From the NCBI RefSeq assembly GCF_000226295.1, contig NC_016024.1:38501-102500 (forward strand): a DNA stretch of 64,000 nt, in the 5' to 3' direction. Under the pieces are notes generated by a model that ran no database searches, had not been told where the DNA came from, and worked only from the letters and a program-made list of their open reading frames with translations. The position numbers and the translations under genes were made by a program. Below are positions 17,750 to 26,420 of this stretch, one piece after another (the first letter of the stretch is position 1; the number at the start of each line of letters is the position of its first letter). The DNA is from Chloracidobacterium thermophilum B. GTDB lineage: Bacteria > Acidobacteriota > Blastocatellia > Chloracidobacteriales > Chloracidobacteriaceae.

Positions 17750-20344
17750 TTGGCCGCGAACTGGGAAAAGATTCTGCTTACCTACCTGCACGACCCACCT
17801 GACAAGGCACTCGCCATTCGCGGACACGTTGACCGCGCCCGCCGGTATGCCGCCATTGTGGTTGGCGAAGAGGGAAGCTGCCACATCGAAGAAGCTGCTG
17901 CAACCGCCGATCCACTGGCCTCGGCGGTTGAACGCTTTCCCATGCCAACGGCCGGAAGAGATGGCGAGCGGGCCGTTGCCCCGAAAAACGGCCAACTGCG
18001 TATCTTCCATCCGCTATCGGCCGCTCCAAAAGACCTCAATGTGCCGCCGCTGAATGACGCCTTGACGCAGGCCGAGGAACAGCAGCTTCGGGCTATCGTC
18101 GGCGGTTTGCCCGCAAACGAACACTTCATGCGCCTGCTGGCCATCTGGCGGTTGTGGCCGGATGCGCTGGCGACGGTTCGCCCGTGCTTTGCGTTGCTCC
18201 CGGCAGACACGCGGACGCCAGACCATACCATCTGGCATCACGCCGACACGGCTGCGGCGTTTCGAGCGGCCCTTGACGCCGGCGGCGGAGAAGCCCTGCT
18301 CGCCTTTGCGCTGGGGCCTGTCCAGCGGTTTATCGAGGCGGCGCGAACCGTACGCGATCTGTGGTCAGGCAGCATGATCCTGTCGTGGCTGGCGTTTCAG
18401 GCGATGAAGCCCATCCTTAAAGACCTTGGCCCGACAGCGCTCATCTACCCTTCCCTGCGCGGTGTTCCGCTGGTGGATTTGTGGCTGCGCAACGCGCAAG
18501 GACTACAAGAGCAAGTGCCCCTGCCGCCAACCGAACTGCGGATGACACCCTCGCTGCCACACCGGTTTCTGGCCCTTGTGCCGTGGGGCAAGGACGGTAC
18601 GGCTGCCCAAGAACTGGCCAAAAGCTGCCGCCAGGCTGCCGATGCCGCCGTCAAGGCCCTGGCTGAGGCCGTCCGGGCAAAGCTCAAGCAACCTTTGGAC
18701 AACGCCTGCCAAGGGTGGGACAAGCGGTGGGACGCACAAATCGAAAACTACTTCAACGTTGCGACCGCTGTGCTGCCGCTGGGCGGCTCTGCCCAAACCA
18801 TTGACCAGAAGCTGGCGCGCCTGCTCACCGGCAAAGCTTCCTTCGAGGAAGCCTTTCCCAACGCGGCCGCCGTCCGTCAGCTTGCCCGCGCCATTCCCAA
18901 AGGTGATCAACCGGGCTACGACCAGGAACACGCCGGGCGCTGGCAGCATCAGGTCGAGCTGGCGCAGCGGTCGCTGGCTGCCCATCGCACCGTTCGCCAT
19001 GTCCCATCCAATCTACCGGTTCAGACTGGCGGGCGCTTTCCGCAGAAATGTACGCTGCTCGGAACCTTCGAGCAGATGGGGCCGGACGAACTCAGCGCAT
19101 CAAAGCAGTTCTGGAATACGCTTTCGGCGTCAGAGCAGGGCCTGAGTATCGAGGGCGTTCGCCTGCGGCCGGGTGAAGGCTTGTGCGCCATCGGGCTGGT
19201 CAAGCGATTTGCCGCGCCGGCCTTTCTGAAAAAGGAACTGGAGCTTTCAACGGACGACCTGCGTTTCCCGGATACCTGGACTGTCGCGGCTGCTGACTGG
19301 TTGCGGCAGGCCGGAATTGACTGGCGGCGGGACTGGAGAAAGCCCTGGAACGGCAACTGGCTGTACTGGTCCCGACCGGACGAGAATCCCGAAGACGCCG
19401 ATTCCTGCCCGGCGGAACTTTGGAAAATCATCGCGTCGGCCAAAAAAGAACAGGGCCGGCCGCCGGTGTACTACGCCATTCTCAAGCTTGACGGCGATGA
19501 GCTTGGCGGCTGGCTGCGGGGTGAAAAGTCGCCGCCGGTGCGGGAGGTGATGCACCCTGAACTTGTCGCCTACTACGAAAATCTGCACCAGCAAGCCGGG
19601 CTGGACGCCAAACGCCCGGTCGGCCCGGCGCTGCATGCCGCCATCAGCACGGCGCTGGCCAACTTTGCCCTGCACATCGTCCCACAGGTCGTTGCCGAAC
19701 ACGGCGGAACGGTCATTTATTCCGGCGGCGATGACACCCTGGCGCTGCTGCCGCTCAGCACCGCCCTGGACTGCGCCCATGAACTGCAAGCTGCCTACAC
19801 AGCCGACTGGTACGAAAAAGACGGCCGCACCTACCTGCTCATGGGTTCGCTGGCTACGCTGTCGGGCGGGCTGGTGCTTGTTCACGCCAAGGACGATCTC
19901 CGGCTGGCATTGCAGGATGCCCGCCGCGCCGAAGAGCAGGCCAAGGATGCCGGCCGCGATGCCCTGGCCATAACCGTCCGCCGCCGGTCGGGCGAGCACA
20001 CAACAGCCATCTGTCCGTGGGGCTTTGTCCCGGTGGTGACGAAGTGGAAACAGGCGTTTCTTGCCGGGGCTTCGGATCGGTGGGCCTATCACCTGTACGC
20101 CGGGCGGCATACGCTGGCCGCCCTTCCCAGGGAAGCCATCCAGGCGGAGATACGGCGGCAGTTGGGGCGGGCGGAAAAGCCAATTCTCCCGCCTGATGCG
20201 CTCGTTGCGGATTTTGAGGCCTTCACGAATGCAAAGGTCGCTTCAGGGAGCCGCCCGCGTTTTGCTTCGGTCGGAGAGGCGCTCGGGCATTTTCTCACGC
20301 TCTGCCATACGGCGTCGTTTATGGCGCGTGGGGGAAGGGAATGA
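17750..20344 (+). CDS. cmr2: Type III-B CRISPR Cas10/Cmr2
   Basis: The large subunit of the Cmr complex, 864 residues from TTG 17750. That start is preferred because GGGAGGT at 17736-17742 is ideally spaced; ATG 17723 and TTG 17717 are alternatives. The N-terminus has an HD pair His14-Asp15 (YLHDPPDKA) for the DNase site. The cyclase-type Palm domain keeps the full active-site motif GGDD at 659-662 (YSGGDDTLALL), so it should make cyclic oligoadenylates from ATP when the complex binds target RNA. The stretch FALGPVQRFIEAARTVRDLWSGS is the conserved Cmr2 region. It is the first gene of an operon, overlapping cmr3 by 4 bases. Confidence 0.93.
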   Translation: MAANWEKILLTYLHDPPDKALAIRGHVDRARRYAAIVVGEEGSCHIEEAAATADPLASAVERFPMPTAGRDGERAVAPKNGQLRIFHPLSAAPKDLNVPPLNDALTQAEEQQLRAIVGGLPANEHFMRLLAIWRLWPDALATVRPCFALLPADTRTPDHTIWHHADTAAAFRAALDAGGGEALLAFALGPVQRFIEAARTVRDLWSGSMILSWLAFQAMKPILKDLGPTALIYPSLRGVPLVDLWLRNAQGLQEQVPLPPTELRMTPSLPHRFLALVPWGKDGTAAQELAKSCRQAADAAVKALAEAVRAKLKQPLDNACQGWDKRWDAQIENYFNVATAVLPLGGSAQTIDQKLARLLTGKASFEEAFPNAAAVRQLARAIPKGDQPGYDQEHAGRWQHQVELAQRSLAAHRTVRHVPSNLPVQTGGRFPQKCTLLGTFEQMGPDELSASKQFWNTLSASEQGLSIEGVRLRPGEGLCAIGLVKRFAAPAFLKKELELSTDDLRFPDTWTVAAADWLRQAGIDWRRDWRKPWNGNWLYWSRPDENPEDADSCPAELWKIIASAKKEQGRPPVYYAILKLDGDELGGWLRGEKSPPVREVMHPELVAYYENLHQQAGLDAKRPVGPALHAAISTALANFALHIVPQVVAEHGGTVIYSGGDDTLALLPLSTALDCAHELQAAYTADWYEKDGRTYLLMGSLATLSGGLVLVHAKDDLRLALQDARRAEEQAKDAGRDALAITVRRRSGEHTTAICPWGFVPVVTKWKQAFLAGASDRWAYHLYAGRHTLAALPREAIQAEIRRQLGRAEKPILPPDALVADFEAFTNAKVASGSRPRFASVGEALGHFLTLCHTASFMARGGRE

Positions 20345-21471
20345 ACGGGGCGATGAAGACCGTCGGCTTGTGCCTGGAAGCACTTGATGTGCTGTTCTTC
20401 CGCGACGGACGGCCCTTTATGGACGGCACCGAGCAGATGCTCAGCGGTTTGCCGCTCCCGCAAACCCTGGCCGGAGCCATCTGCACGGCGCTCATGCAGG
20501 CTGCCGGCTGCGACTTCGGCCGGTTACGGCACGCGCTGGAAGAAGGAAAGCCGTTTGCCGAAGCCGTACGCGAAGCTTGCAGCGCGGAGGCGCACTGGAT
20601 CGGTGCGTTGGCCGTACGTGGCCCCTGGCTGGCCCGGTGGGACAAAAACCCCGCTACGCCATGCGAAGTGCTCGTGCCGGCGCCGGCGACGCTGCACCGG
20701 GCCAAAGGGAAAACCGGCGGCCAACAGCTTTTTGCCCTGGCCCCCCTGCAGGAAGAACTCCCCGGCTGGCACCCTGTGCCGGAAGAGCAACGGCGTCCGC
20801 TGTGGCTCAAAGAAGCGGTCGTCACCGAGCCGGTCGAAGGCTATCTGACGCCCGCCGGGCTGTCCCACTTTCTCGAAGGCAAACCGGTTTCTGCGACGGA
20901 AGTTGTCCCGGCAGGCGATTTGTTCGGACTGGATTACCGCATCGGCATCGGCATTTCGCCCGAACGCCTGGTGAGTGAGGAGTCACAGATTTACGGACGT
21001 GGTTTTCTGGCGCTGAAGCAGGGCGTGTTTCTCTATGCCGAAGTGTGCCTGCCGGACGACGCGCCAGCGGGCGCGCTGGACAAGTTGACAACCCTGGCTT
21101 TTGGCGGTGAAAGCCGCCACGTGCTGTGCCACCGGCTGAAAGAACCCTTTGCCTGGCCGCGTGAAGTCCCTTCCACAGAAGGGCAGAAGCCGCTGGTACT
21201 GCTGACGACCCCGTGTGTGTTTGCGCACGGCTGGAAGCCAGAGGCGTTCACCGGCCGCCTGGCGGCCGCTGCCGTGTCCGGTTCAGTCGCGTTTTCCGGC
21301 TGGGACCTGGCGCGCGGCGGGCCCAAACCTACGCGCTTTGCCGTCCCGGCCGGAAGTGTCTATTTCCTGGATGACCTGCCGGACGATGCCCCGTTCCTGC
21401 TGGCGGAAACGGAGGACGACCGTCGGCAGGGCTGGGGATGCTATGTGAGAGGAGTGTGGAACCATGTCTGA
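20341..21471 (+). CDS. cmr3: Type III-B RAMP protein Cmr3
   Basis: A 376-residue Cas5-group RAMP protein. The family pattern is clear: LEALDVLFFRDGRPFMDG and SGLPLPQTLAGAICTALM at the start, a central FGLDYRIGIGISPERLVSEESQIYG region (split here by function, not sequence) and a late GGESRHV motif. Cmr3 holds the 5' handle of the crRNA next to Cas10 at the base of the complex. ATG 20341 overlaps the cmr2 stop as ATGA. An in-frame ATG at 20353 is a possible alternative start. The length is ordinary for the family. Confidence 0.92.
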   Translation: MNGAMKTVGLCLEALDVLFFRDGRPFMDGTEQMLSGLPLPQTLAGAICTALMQAAGCDFGRLRHALEEGKPFAEAVREACSAEAHWIGALAVRGPWLARWDKNPATPCEVLVPAPATLHRAKGKTGGQQLFALAPLQEELPGWHPVPEEQRRPLWLKEAVVTEPVEGYLTPAGLSHFLEGKPVSATEVVPAGDLFGLDYRIGIGISPERLVSEESQIYGRGFLALKQGVFLYAEVCLPDDAPAGALDKLTTLAFGGESRHVLCHRLKEPFAWPREVPSTEGQKPLVLLTTPCVFAHGWKPEAFTGRLAAAAVSGSVAFSGWDLARGGPKPTRFAVPAGSVYFLDDLPDDAPFLLAETEDDRRQGWGCYVRGVWNHV

Positions 21472-22390
21472 ACCCGTAGCCGCCAACGCGAACGCCGCTT
21501 TGCAGCGTGCCGCCGCCCTGCTGTTTATCCATGCCCAGACAGGTCTGCATCCCGGCTCGGGCACGGCTTTGGGAACTGTGGATTTGCCGGTACAACGTGA
21601 GCGCCATACGCAGTGGCCGGTCATTCCCGGCTCAACGCTCAAGGGCATTGTGCGCGATGCATGCCGCCGGGCTGCCGGCAACAACGGTGATCTGTTCGCT
21701 GTCTTCGGCCCGGAAACCGCCGAGGCCGGCAAGCACGCCGGGGCGCTGAGCATGACCGATGCGCGCATCCTGGCTTTTCCGGTACGTTCCCTGCGGGGCG
21801 TCTTTGCCTGGGTGACGTGCCCGGCCGTACTCGAACGGCTTCAGCGCGATCTGAAACTGGCTGACCTGGGCAACGCCGGCTTCAGGCTGCCGGCTGAACC
21901 GGGGAAAGACAAAGCCCTGTGCCATGCCGACAGCCCCCTGCTGGTTGGCGGCAAACAGTTGGTGCTGGAAGAGTTCGAGTTTGAACGCACGGGCGATGCC
22001 AATGATCTGACGGACTGGCTTGCCGTGCGGGCCGTAGCTGACGAGGCAACGCAAAAGCGGCTGCAAAGCCATCTGGTCGTGCTGCACGACGACGACTTCA
22101 CGCATTTTGTCCGCCATGCCACCGAGGTCGTGGCCCGCGTCGGCCTCGATTACGAACGCAAGACGGTCAAGGAAGGCGCGCTGTTTTACGAGGAGTTCCT
22201 GCCGGCAGAGACGCTGTTTTATGCCGTGGTGCTGGCCAGCGCCAGTCGCCGCAACGGCCACAGCCAGTCAGCCGGCGACGTTCTGGCGTACGTACAGTGC
22301 CATACCCCGCCCTACCTGCAAATCGGGGGCGATGAAACCATTGGCAAGGGACTCTGCGCCGTGCGGCTGGTCAACGGAAAGGAGGCGTGA
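21464..22390 (+). CDS. cmr4: Type III-B backbone RAMP protein Cmr4
   Basis: A 308-residue Cas7-group protein that repeats along the crRNA as the Cmr backbone and cuts target RNA. The signature TGLHPGSGTALGTVDLPVQRE contains Asp40, which aligns with the catalytic aspartate of Pyrococcus Cmr4 (Asp26). GSTLKGIVRDA, FPVRSLRGVFAWVT, LVLEEFEFE and the glycine-rich QIGGDETIGKGLCAVRL end are also present. It overlaps cmr3 by 8 bases. Confidence 0.95.
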   Translation: MSEPVAANANAALQRAAALLFIHAQTGLHPGSGTALGTVDLPVQRERHTQWPVIPGSTLKGIVRDACRRAAGNNGDLFAVFGPETAEAGKHAGALSMTDARILAFPVRSLRGVFAWVTCPAVLERLQRDLKLADLGNAGFRLPAEPGKDKALCHADSPLLVGGKQLVLEEFEFERTGDANDLTDWLAVRAVADEATQKRLQSHLVVLHDDDFTHFVRHATEVVARVGLDYERKTVKEGALFYEEFLPAETLFYAVVLASASRRNGHSQSAGDVLAYVQCHTPPYLQIGGDETIGKGLCAVRLVNGKEA

Positions 22391-22395
22391 GGCTT

Positions 22396-22797
22396 ATGGC
22401 AAGTCAACCAACACTTGACCAGCGCCGCGCCAGCCACGCCTGGGAAGCTGTGCAGCGCGCAAAGCAGAAGCAGGGCCCGCACCAAAAGCAGGAACCCAAA
22501 AAGTTCGGCGGACAGGCCAAAAAACTGCCCGTCCGTATCATGACGGCCGGGTTGGGGCAGGCGCTGGCGTTTCTGAAAGCCAAAGGTTATGCGCCGGGAC
22601 TGCTCGCCGAACTCACCGACTGGATCAACCAGCGGATGCCACCCCAGGGAAACGAGCCAAAAGACCTGCTGGAGCGCATTGTCAAAGGCAATGCCGATGT
22701 TCTGCGGCGGGCAACCGATGAAGTGCTCGCCTATCTCCTGTGGCTCAACCGCTTTGCCGAAGCCGAAGGACTGACAGAAGAAACAGAAGCGTCATGA
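22396..22797 (+). CDS. cmr5: Type III-B small subunit Cmr5
   Basis: A 133-residue alpha-helical protein from ATG 22396 (MASQPTLDQRRASHAWEAV), with GGAGG ten bases upstream at 22381-22385; a GTG at 22387 is in frame but too close to that site. The RRASHAWEAVQ start, the KKLPVRIMTAGLGQALAFLKAKG core and the ATDEVLAYLLWLNRFAEAEG end match Cmr5. It lines the inner filament of the complex against the crRNA-target duplex. A lysine/glutamine-rich insert follows the first helix. It overlaps the next gene by ATGA. Confidence 0.92.
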   Translation: MASQPTLDQRRASHAWEAVQRAKQKQGPHQKQEPKKFGGQAKKLPVRIMTAGLGQALAFLKAKGYAPGLLAELTDWINQRMPPQGNEPKDLLERIVKGNADVLRRATDEVLAYLLWLNRFAEAEGLTEETEAS

Positions 22798-25181
22798 CCC
22801 AGCAGCTTGTTTTGCCCAAAAGCACATTCGAGCTATTCAAGCTTATCACGAGCACCCAGGTTCAGCATCCGGGCCTGCAACTCGACAAGTACAGCGTTCC
22901 GGGCAATCAGGAGGCACAAAAAAGCGCTCTGGAGGGGGTATGCCGTGTTCCCGGTGATTCGTCACTGCTCACAGAGCTGCTGGCGCGTCGGCAGGCTATG
23001 TTGAAGGCTCTGCCGGGCGGAAGCTGGTTTGACTGTACGACAACGGGCCCTTTGACGCTGCATCTGGCGCGGGCGACGGCGCTGGAAAACGCTGGTATCT
23101 GCCTGCATCCGATCTACGGCTTTGCCTACCTGCCCGGCAGCGGCCTCAAAGGGCTGGCGCGCGCCTACGCTGAAACCGTCTGGTTGCCGGCGCAGTCTGA
23201 CCAGCCGGCTGCCTGGCGGCAGATTGAGGATGTCTTTGGCTGGGCCCCCAACCCGGACCGTCGCCAACAGATTGCGAACAGCCATCATCCGGCCGCCGTC
23301 CGGCATCAGGACGACACCGACCCGGACTCCCCGGAGGTCAAGGCCGCATGTGGCAACGTTGTTTTTCACGACGCCTGGCCGGAATGCTGGCCCAGGCTGG
23401 TGGTGGACATCGTCAACAACCACCATTCCGGGTACTACCAGGAAACTCATCAACATCCGCCGGGCGACTGGGAAGACCCGGTACCCGTGTACTTTCTGGC
23501 CGTTGCGCCAGACGTGACCTTCACGTTTCCGTTGAGCAAGCGCCACCACGACGTTTCTGATGACCTTCTGGAACTGGCCCGGGCGTGGCTGCTGGGCGGG
23601 CTGTGTCATCTGGGCGCTGGCGCCAAGACCAACACCGGCTACGGGGCATTCAAGCCGGCGGAAGGTACGTTGCCGCCGCTGCCGGAGCACAGGCTGGAAA
23701 TCTTTGAGACCGAGCTGAAACTGACCTCGCCAGCCTTTCTGGCCGGAGCCAATCAGCAGCGTGAAGACTGCGACCTGCGTCCGGCGACGCTGCGCGGCCT
23801 GCTCCGCTGGTGGTGGCGCACCCTGCACGCCGGCGCGGTGGATGTCGCCACCCTGCGCACTCTGGAAGCTGCCATCTGGGGGGATACCAAAGGCGGTGCA
23901 GCGGTGCGGCTGGTTGTGGAGCGGGTTGCCAGCCCCAATCCACAGCCCTACAACAAGAGAGACTTGGCAAACTTCGACGACCGGAAGAAGAAATCCGAGT
24001 ACGGTATTCCCGAAGCCAACCCGGAAAAGACCACGCAGGGCCTGTGGTATCTCTCCTATGGAATGGACGAGTCCAGCCGCGAAGGGGAGAGAAAGCAGCG
24101 CCACTGGCTTGAACCGGGTGCAACCTGGCGGTTGCGGCTGGTAGCCCGTCCAACCCACTTTGTTGAGCCGGTGAAAACAGGGCAGAAAGCAAACCGCCAG
24201 GCAGACAAAGCCCAGCCGGTCAAGCACACAGCCAGGCCCATAACGGCCGACGAGGCACTGGAGCAGGCCAAAGCGGCCCTGTGGCTGCTGTGCCACTTTG
24301 GTGGCGTCGGCTCAAAGGCACGCAAGGGATTTGGCTCGCTTCAGGCAACCCAACTGGCCGATGGATACAGGCTGGAAACCTGCCGGCAAGCCGCAGAACG
24401 GTTGCGTGGACAGTTAGGGCTGGCAGCAAAACCTAACGCCATTGGACTGAGTCAAATGCTTGGCCCGGTTGAGGTTGATTTTTCCTGGCCGGATGTCTGG
24501 AGCGTACTCGACCAGGTGGGGTTTGCCTATCAGGCGTTTGCCAAAAAGTACAAGCATAAGCTGGAGAAGAAAGCCCTGGGGTTGCCCCGCCGGATTGGCC
24601 CACCCGTGCAGGGGAGCTTCACCCCCCGCCCGCCCGTCAAAGATCGGCATGCTTCGCCGGTGCACATTCACCTTGCCCCCCGTAAAGATGGCGAGCAGGG
24701 CTGGACGGTGCGCATCGTGGCTTTTCCGTCAGCATATCTTCCAGACTTGGGGACCAGCCGGAATTTCCTGCAAGCGTTTCTCCAGAAAGTTAAGAGCGAC
24801 TTGGAACAGCGTGCCAGCCTTTCCGCACCTGGCGGGCAGAAGCCGGCAGTGTCCAATCCGGCTGTGGGGAGCGCATCGGCGTCAACCACCTCATTTCCTT
24901 CCCCCGGAACCACGGTCAAAGCTGTGCTTCTGGAAGAGAAGACCAAAAAAGGCGGCTGGAAGGCGCGCCACCTAGACAGCCGCCGAGAAGGTCCGATTGT
25001 GAATACTAAAGAAGTGCCAGGCGACAAGCAGCCCGGTGAAGAGGTGGAACTCATCGTCGCCAGCGCTGGCGACTCACTGAGTTTTCGTTGGCCGACTGAG
25101 GAAGAAAAACAACGCGCCCAGAAAGCCCAGGACAAGACGAAAAAGGGCCCTGGCCATCAACCCAAAGGAGGTCGTCGGTGA
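22794..25181 (+). CDS. Cmr6-Cmr1 fusion protein (type III-B)
   Basis: 795 residues from ATG 22794, overlapping the cmr5 stop. The N-terminal 300 residues are Cmr6: the Gly-rich PGSGLKGLARAYAE, AWPECWPRLVVDIVNNHHSGYY and GAGAKTNTGYG are classic for that RAMP. From about residue 303 a Cmr1 begins (ELKLTSPAFLAGANQQ, then CDLRPATLRGLLRWWWRTL, LEAAIWGDTKGGAAVRLVV, and a late GGVGSKARKGFGSLQ). A proline/serine linker leads to a last segment (about 700-760) rich in strands, ending in a Lys/Gln-rich tail. No separate cmr1 or cmr6 gene exists in the operon, so one polypeptide appears to do both jobs at the 3' cap of the crRNA filament. The frame is uninterrupted across the junction. Confidence 0.88.
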   Translation: MTQQLVLPKSTFELFKLITSTQVQHPGLQLDKYSVPGNQEAQKSALEGVCRVPGDSSLLTELLARRQAMLKALPGGSWFDCTTTGPLTLHLARATALENAGICLHPIYGFAYLPGSGLKGLARAYAETVWLPAQSDQPAAWRQIEDVFGWAPNPDRRQQIANSHHPAAVRHQDDTDPDSPEVKAACGNVVFHDAWPECWPRLVVDIVNNHHSGYYQETHQHPPGDWEDPVPVYFLAVAPDVTFTFPLSKRHHDVSDDLLELARAWLLGGLCHLGAGAKTNTGYGAFKPAEGTLPPLPEHRLEIFETELKLTSPAFLAGANQQREDCDLRPATLRGLLRWWWRTLHAGAVDVATLRTLEAAIWGDTKGGAAVRLVVERVASPNPQPYNKRDLANFDDRKKKSEYGIPEANPEKTTQGLWYLSYGMDESSREGERKQRHWLEPGATWRLRLVARPTHFVEPVKTGQKANRQADKAQPVKHTARPITADEALEQAKAALWLLCHFGGVGSKARKGFGSLQATQLADGYRLETCRQAAERLRGQLGLAAKPNAIGLSQMLGPVEVDFSWPDVWSVLDQVGFAYQAFAKKYKHKLEKKALGLPRRIGPPVQGSFTPRPPVKDRHASPVHIHLAPRKDGEQGWTVRIVAFPSAYLPDLGTSRNFLQAFLQKVKSDLEQRASLSAPGGQKPAVSNPAVGSASASTTSFPSPGTTVKAVLLEEKTKKGGWKARHLDSRREGPIVNTKEVPGDKQPGEEVELIVASAGDSLSFRWPTEEEKQRAQKAQDKTKKGPGHQPKGGRR

Positions 25182-26326
25182 ACAAGCCAAGCATTCTGAT
25201 CTGTACCGTTGGCACGAGTCTGTTTCAGCCCAACCTGGAAGCTTTGAAGAAAGGCCTGTCCAACGACGGTATCAAGCCGGAATACCGCCCCCTGGCCGAA
25301 GCCTACCAACGTGGCGACTGGCCGGGAGTTGCCAAAGCCCTGCGCCCTTTGCCGGCCAGTGACCGGGTGTGCGGCGCAGAGATCAACTCCATTGCCAGCC
25401 TGCTTGAGAAGGAATACATCCCGGCAGACTGTGGACTGTTTTTTCTTCACTCCAGCACGGACAAGGGACGCGACATCGCGGCCATTCTCAAGGATTACTA
25501 CCTGAACAAGGGTCACGCTCTGGTGGAGACCGTCGAAGTGGAGGACTTGCAGGACGAAGACCCAAAGCGGTTTCGTACCAAGGGGCTGCGCAACCTGGCG
25601 CGGAATGTCTGCCGCATTGTCCGGGAACGTTCAGCCGCAGCCTGCGCCATCAATGCCACCGGCGGCTACAAGGCGCAGATAGCCGTTGCCGTACTGCTCG
25701 GCCAGGCTCTGGGCATTCCGGTGTTTTACAAGCACGAACTCTTCAGCGAAATCATCGCCTTTCCGCCCCTGCCCGTGGCCTTTGACTTCGAGGTGTGGAT
25801 GCGTGCCAGCGGCATGCTGTACGACCTGGAACGGACATCCGATCCCGTTCCGGCATCCACCTATGCCGAGGAATGGCAGGAAACATACGAGAGCCTGGTT
25901 GAACGGGTCCCGATTGACGGGCAGGACTATCTGGAGCTGTCGCCGGTCGGGCAGATTTTTCACGAGACCTTTCGCGAACGCTTCCGTACCGACCGCAGCC
26001 AAGTGCTGCCCCCCAAGGCGTTGCAAAAGCATCCGCCCCGGCTGGAAAAAGATGCCGGCTGGCCCGGGGAGCACCCGGAAGTGGAAGTCTTCATGAAGAA
26101 GGTGACGGATGAAGTTGAGCAGGTCGTACAGTGTGCAACCTTCTACTTCAACCCCGACCTGCCCCAGCGCACGCGCTTTCGCTGCGGCGCGAAGGGCATC
26201 GAAGGGATATATTCCGACGGACGGTTTACGGTCAAATTCCGCGTCGAGAGCACGGCCAAAACCCCCGGCGAGCAGGCGGCGGTTGTCGCCAGCCTCAACG
26301 AATGGCTGAGTCGTCAGCAGACTTGA
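25178..26326 (+). CDS. CARF-domain CRISPR effector (APE2256-like N-terminus)
   Basis: 382 residues from GTG 25178, with AAGGAGGT at 25165-25172; it overlaps the fusion gene stop, so it is co-translated with the Cmr complex. The N-terminal half is a CARF ligand-binding domain of the Cas_APE2256/Csm6-like kind: ILICTVGTSLFQPN, LFFLHSSTDKGRD and INATGGYKAQIAVAVLLGQ. A helical linker follows. The last 90 residues include FYFNPDLPQRTRFR and SDGRFTVKFRVES, ending LNEWLSRQQT. There is no R-x4-6-H HEPN motif anywhere, so it is not an ordinary Csm6/Csx1 RNase. The C-terminal part weakly recalls RelE-type mRNA interferases (as in CARF-RelE Cami1), but that is a guess. Confidence 0.8.
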   Translation: MNKPSILICTVGTSLFQPNLEALKKGLSNDGIKPEYRPLAEAYQRGDWPGVAKALRPLPASDRVCGAEINSIASLLEKEYIPADCGLFFLHSSTDKGRDIAAILKDYYLNKGHALVETVEVEDLQDEDPKRFRTKGLRNLARNVCRIVRERSAAACAINATGGYKAQIAVAVLLGQALGIPVFYKHELFSEIIAFPPLPVAFDFEVWMRASGMLYDLERTSDPVPASTYAEEWQETYESLVERVPIDGQDYLELSPVGQIFHETFRERFRTDRSQVLPPKALQKHPPRLEKDAGWPGEHPEVEVFMKKVTDEVEQVVQCATFYFNPDLPQRTRFRCGAKGIEGIYSDGRFTVKFRVESTAKTPGEQAAVVASLNEWLSRQQT

Positions 26327-26356
26327 CGCGCTGGTGGTTCGTGGCTGGCTGTGATG

Positions 26357-26379
26357 CCCAGTCATGATGGGACTGGCGG
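26357..26379. terminator. Hairpin between convergent CARF and collagen-like genes
   Basis: CCAGTC and GACTGG form a stem around a 7-base loop within the 94-base gap between two convergent stop codons. A shared terminator role is plausible from position, but there is no clear T-run. Confidence 0.3.
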
Positions 26380-26420
26380 CGGAACGAAACAGCAGGTTGT
26401 AACGGGTTCATGCGTCGCGA

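Noticed and set aside
25178..26326. HEPN RNase (Csm6/Csx1) call for the CARF protein
   Set aside because: No arginine is followed by a histidine at the HEPN spacing of 4-6 residues anywhere in the protein.
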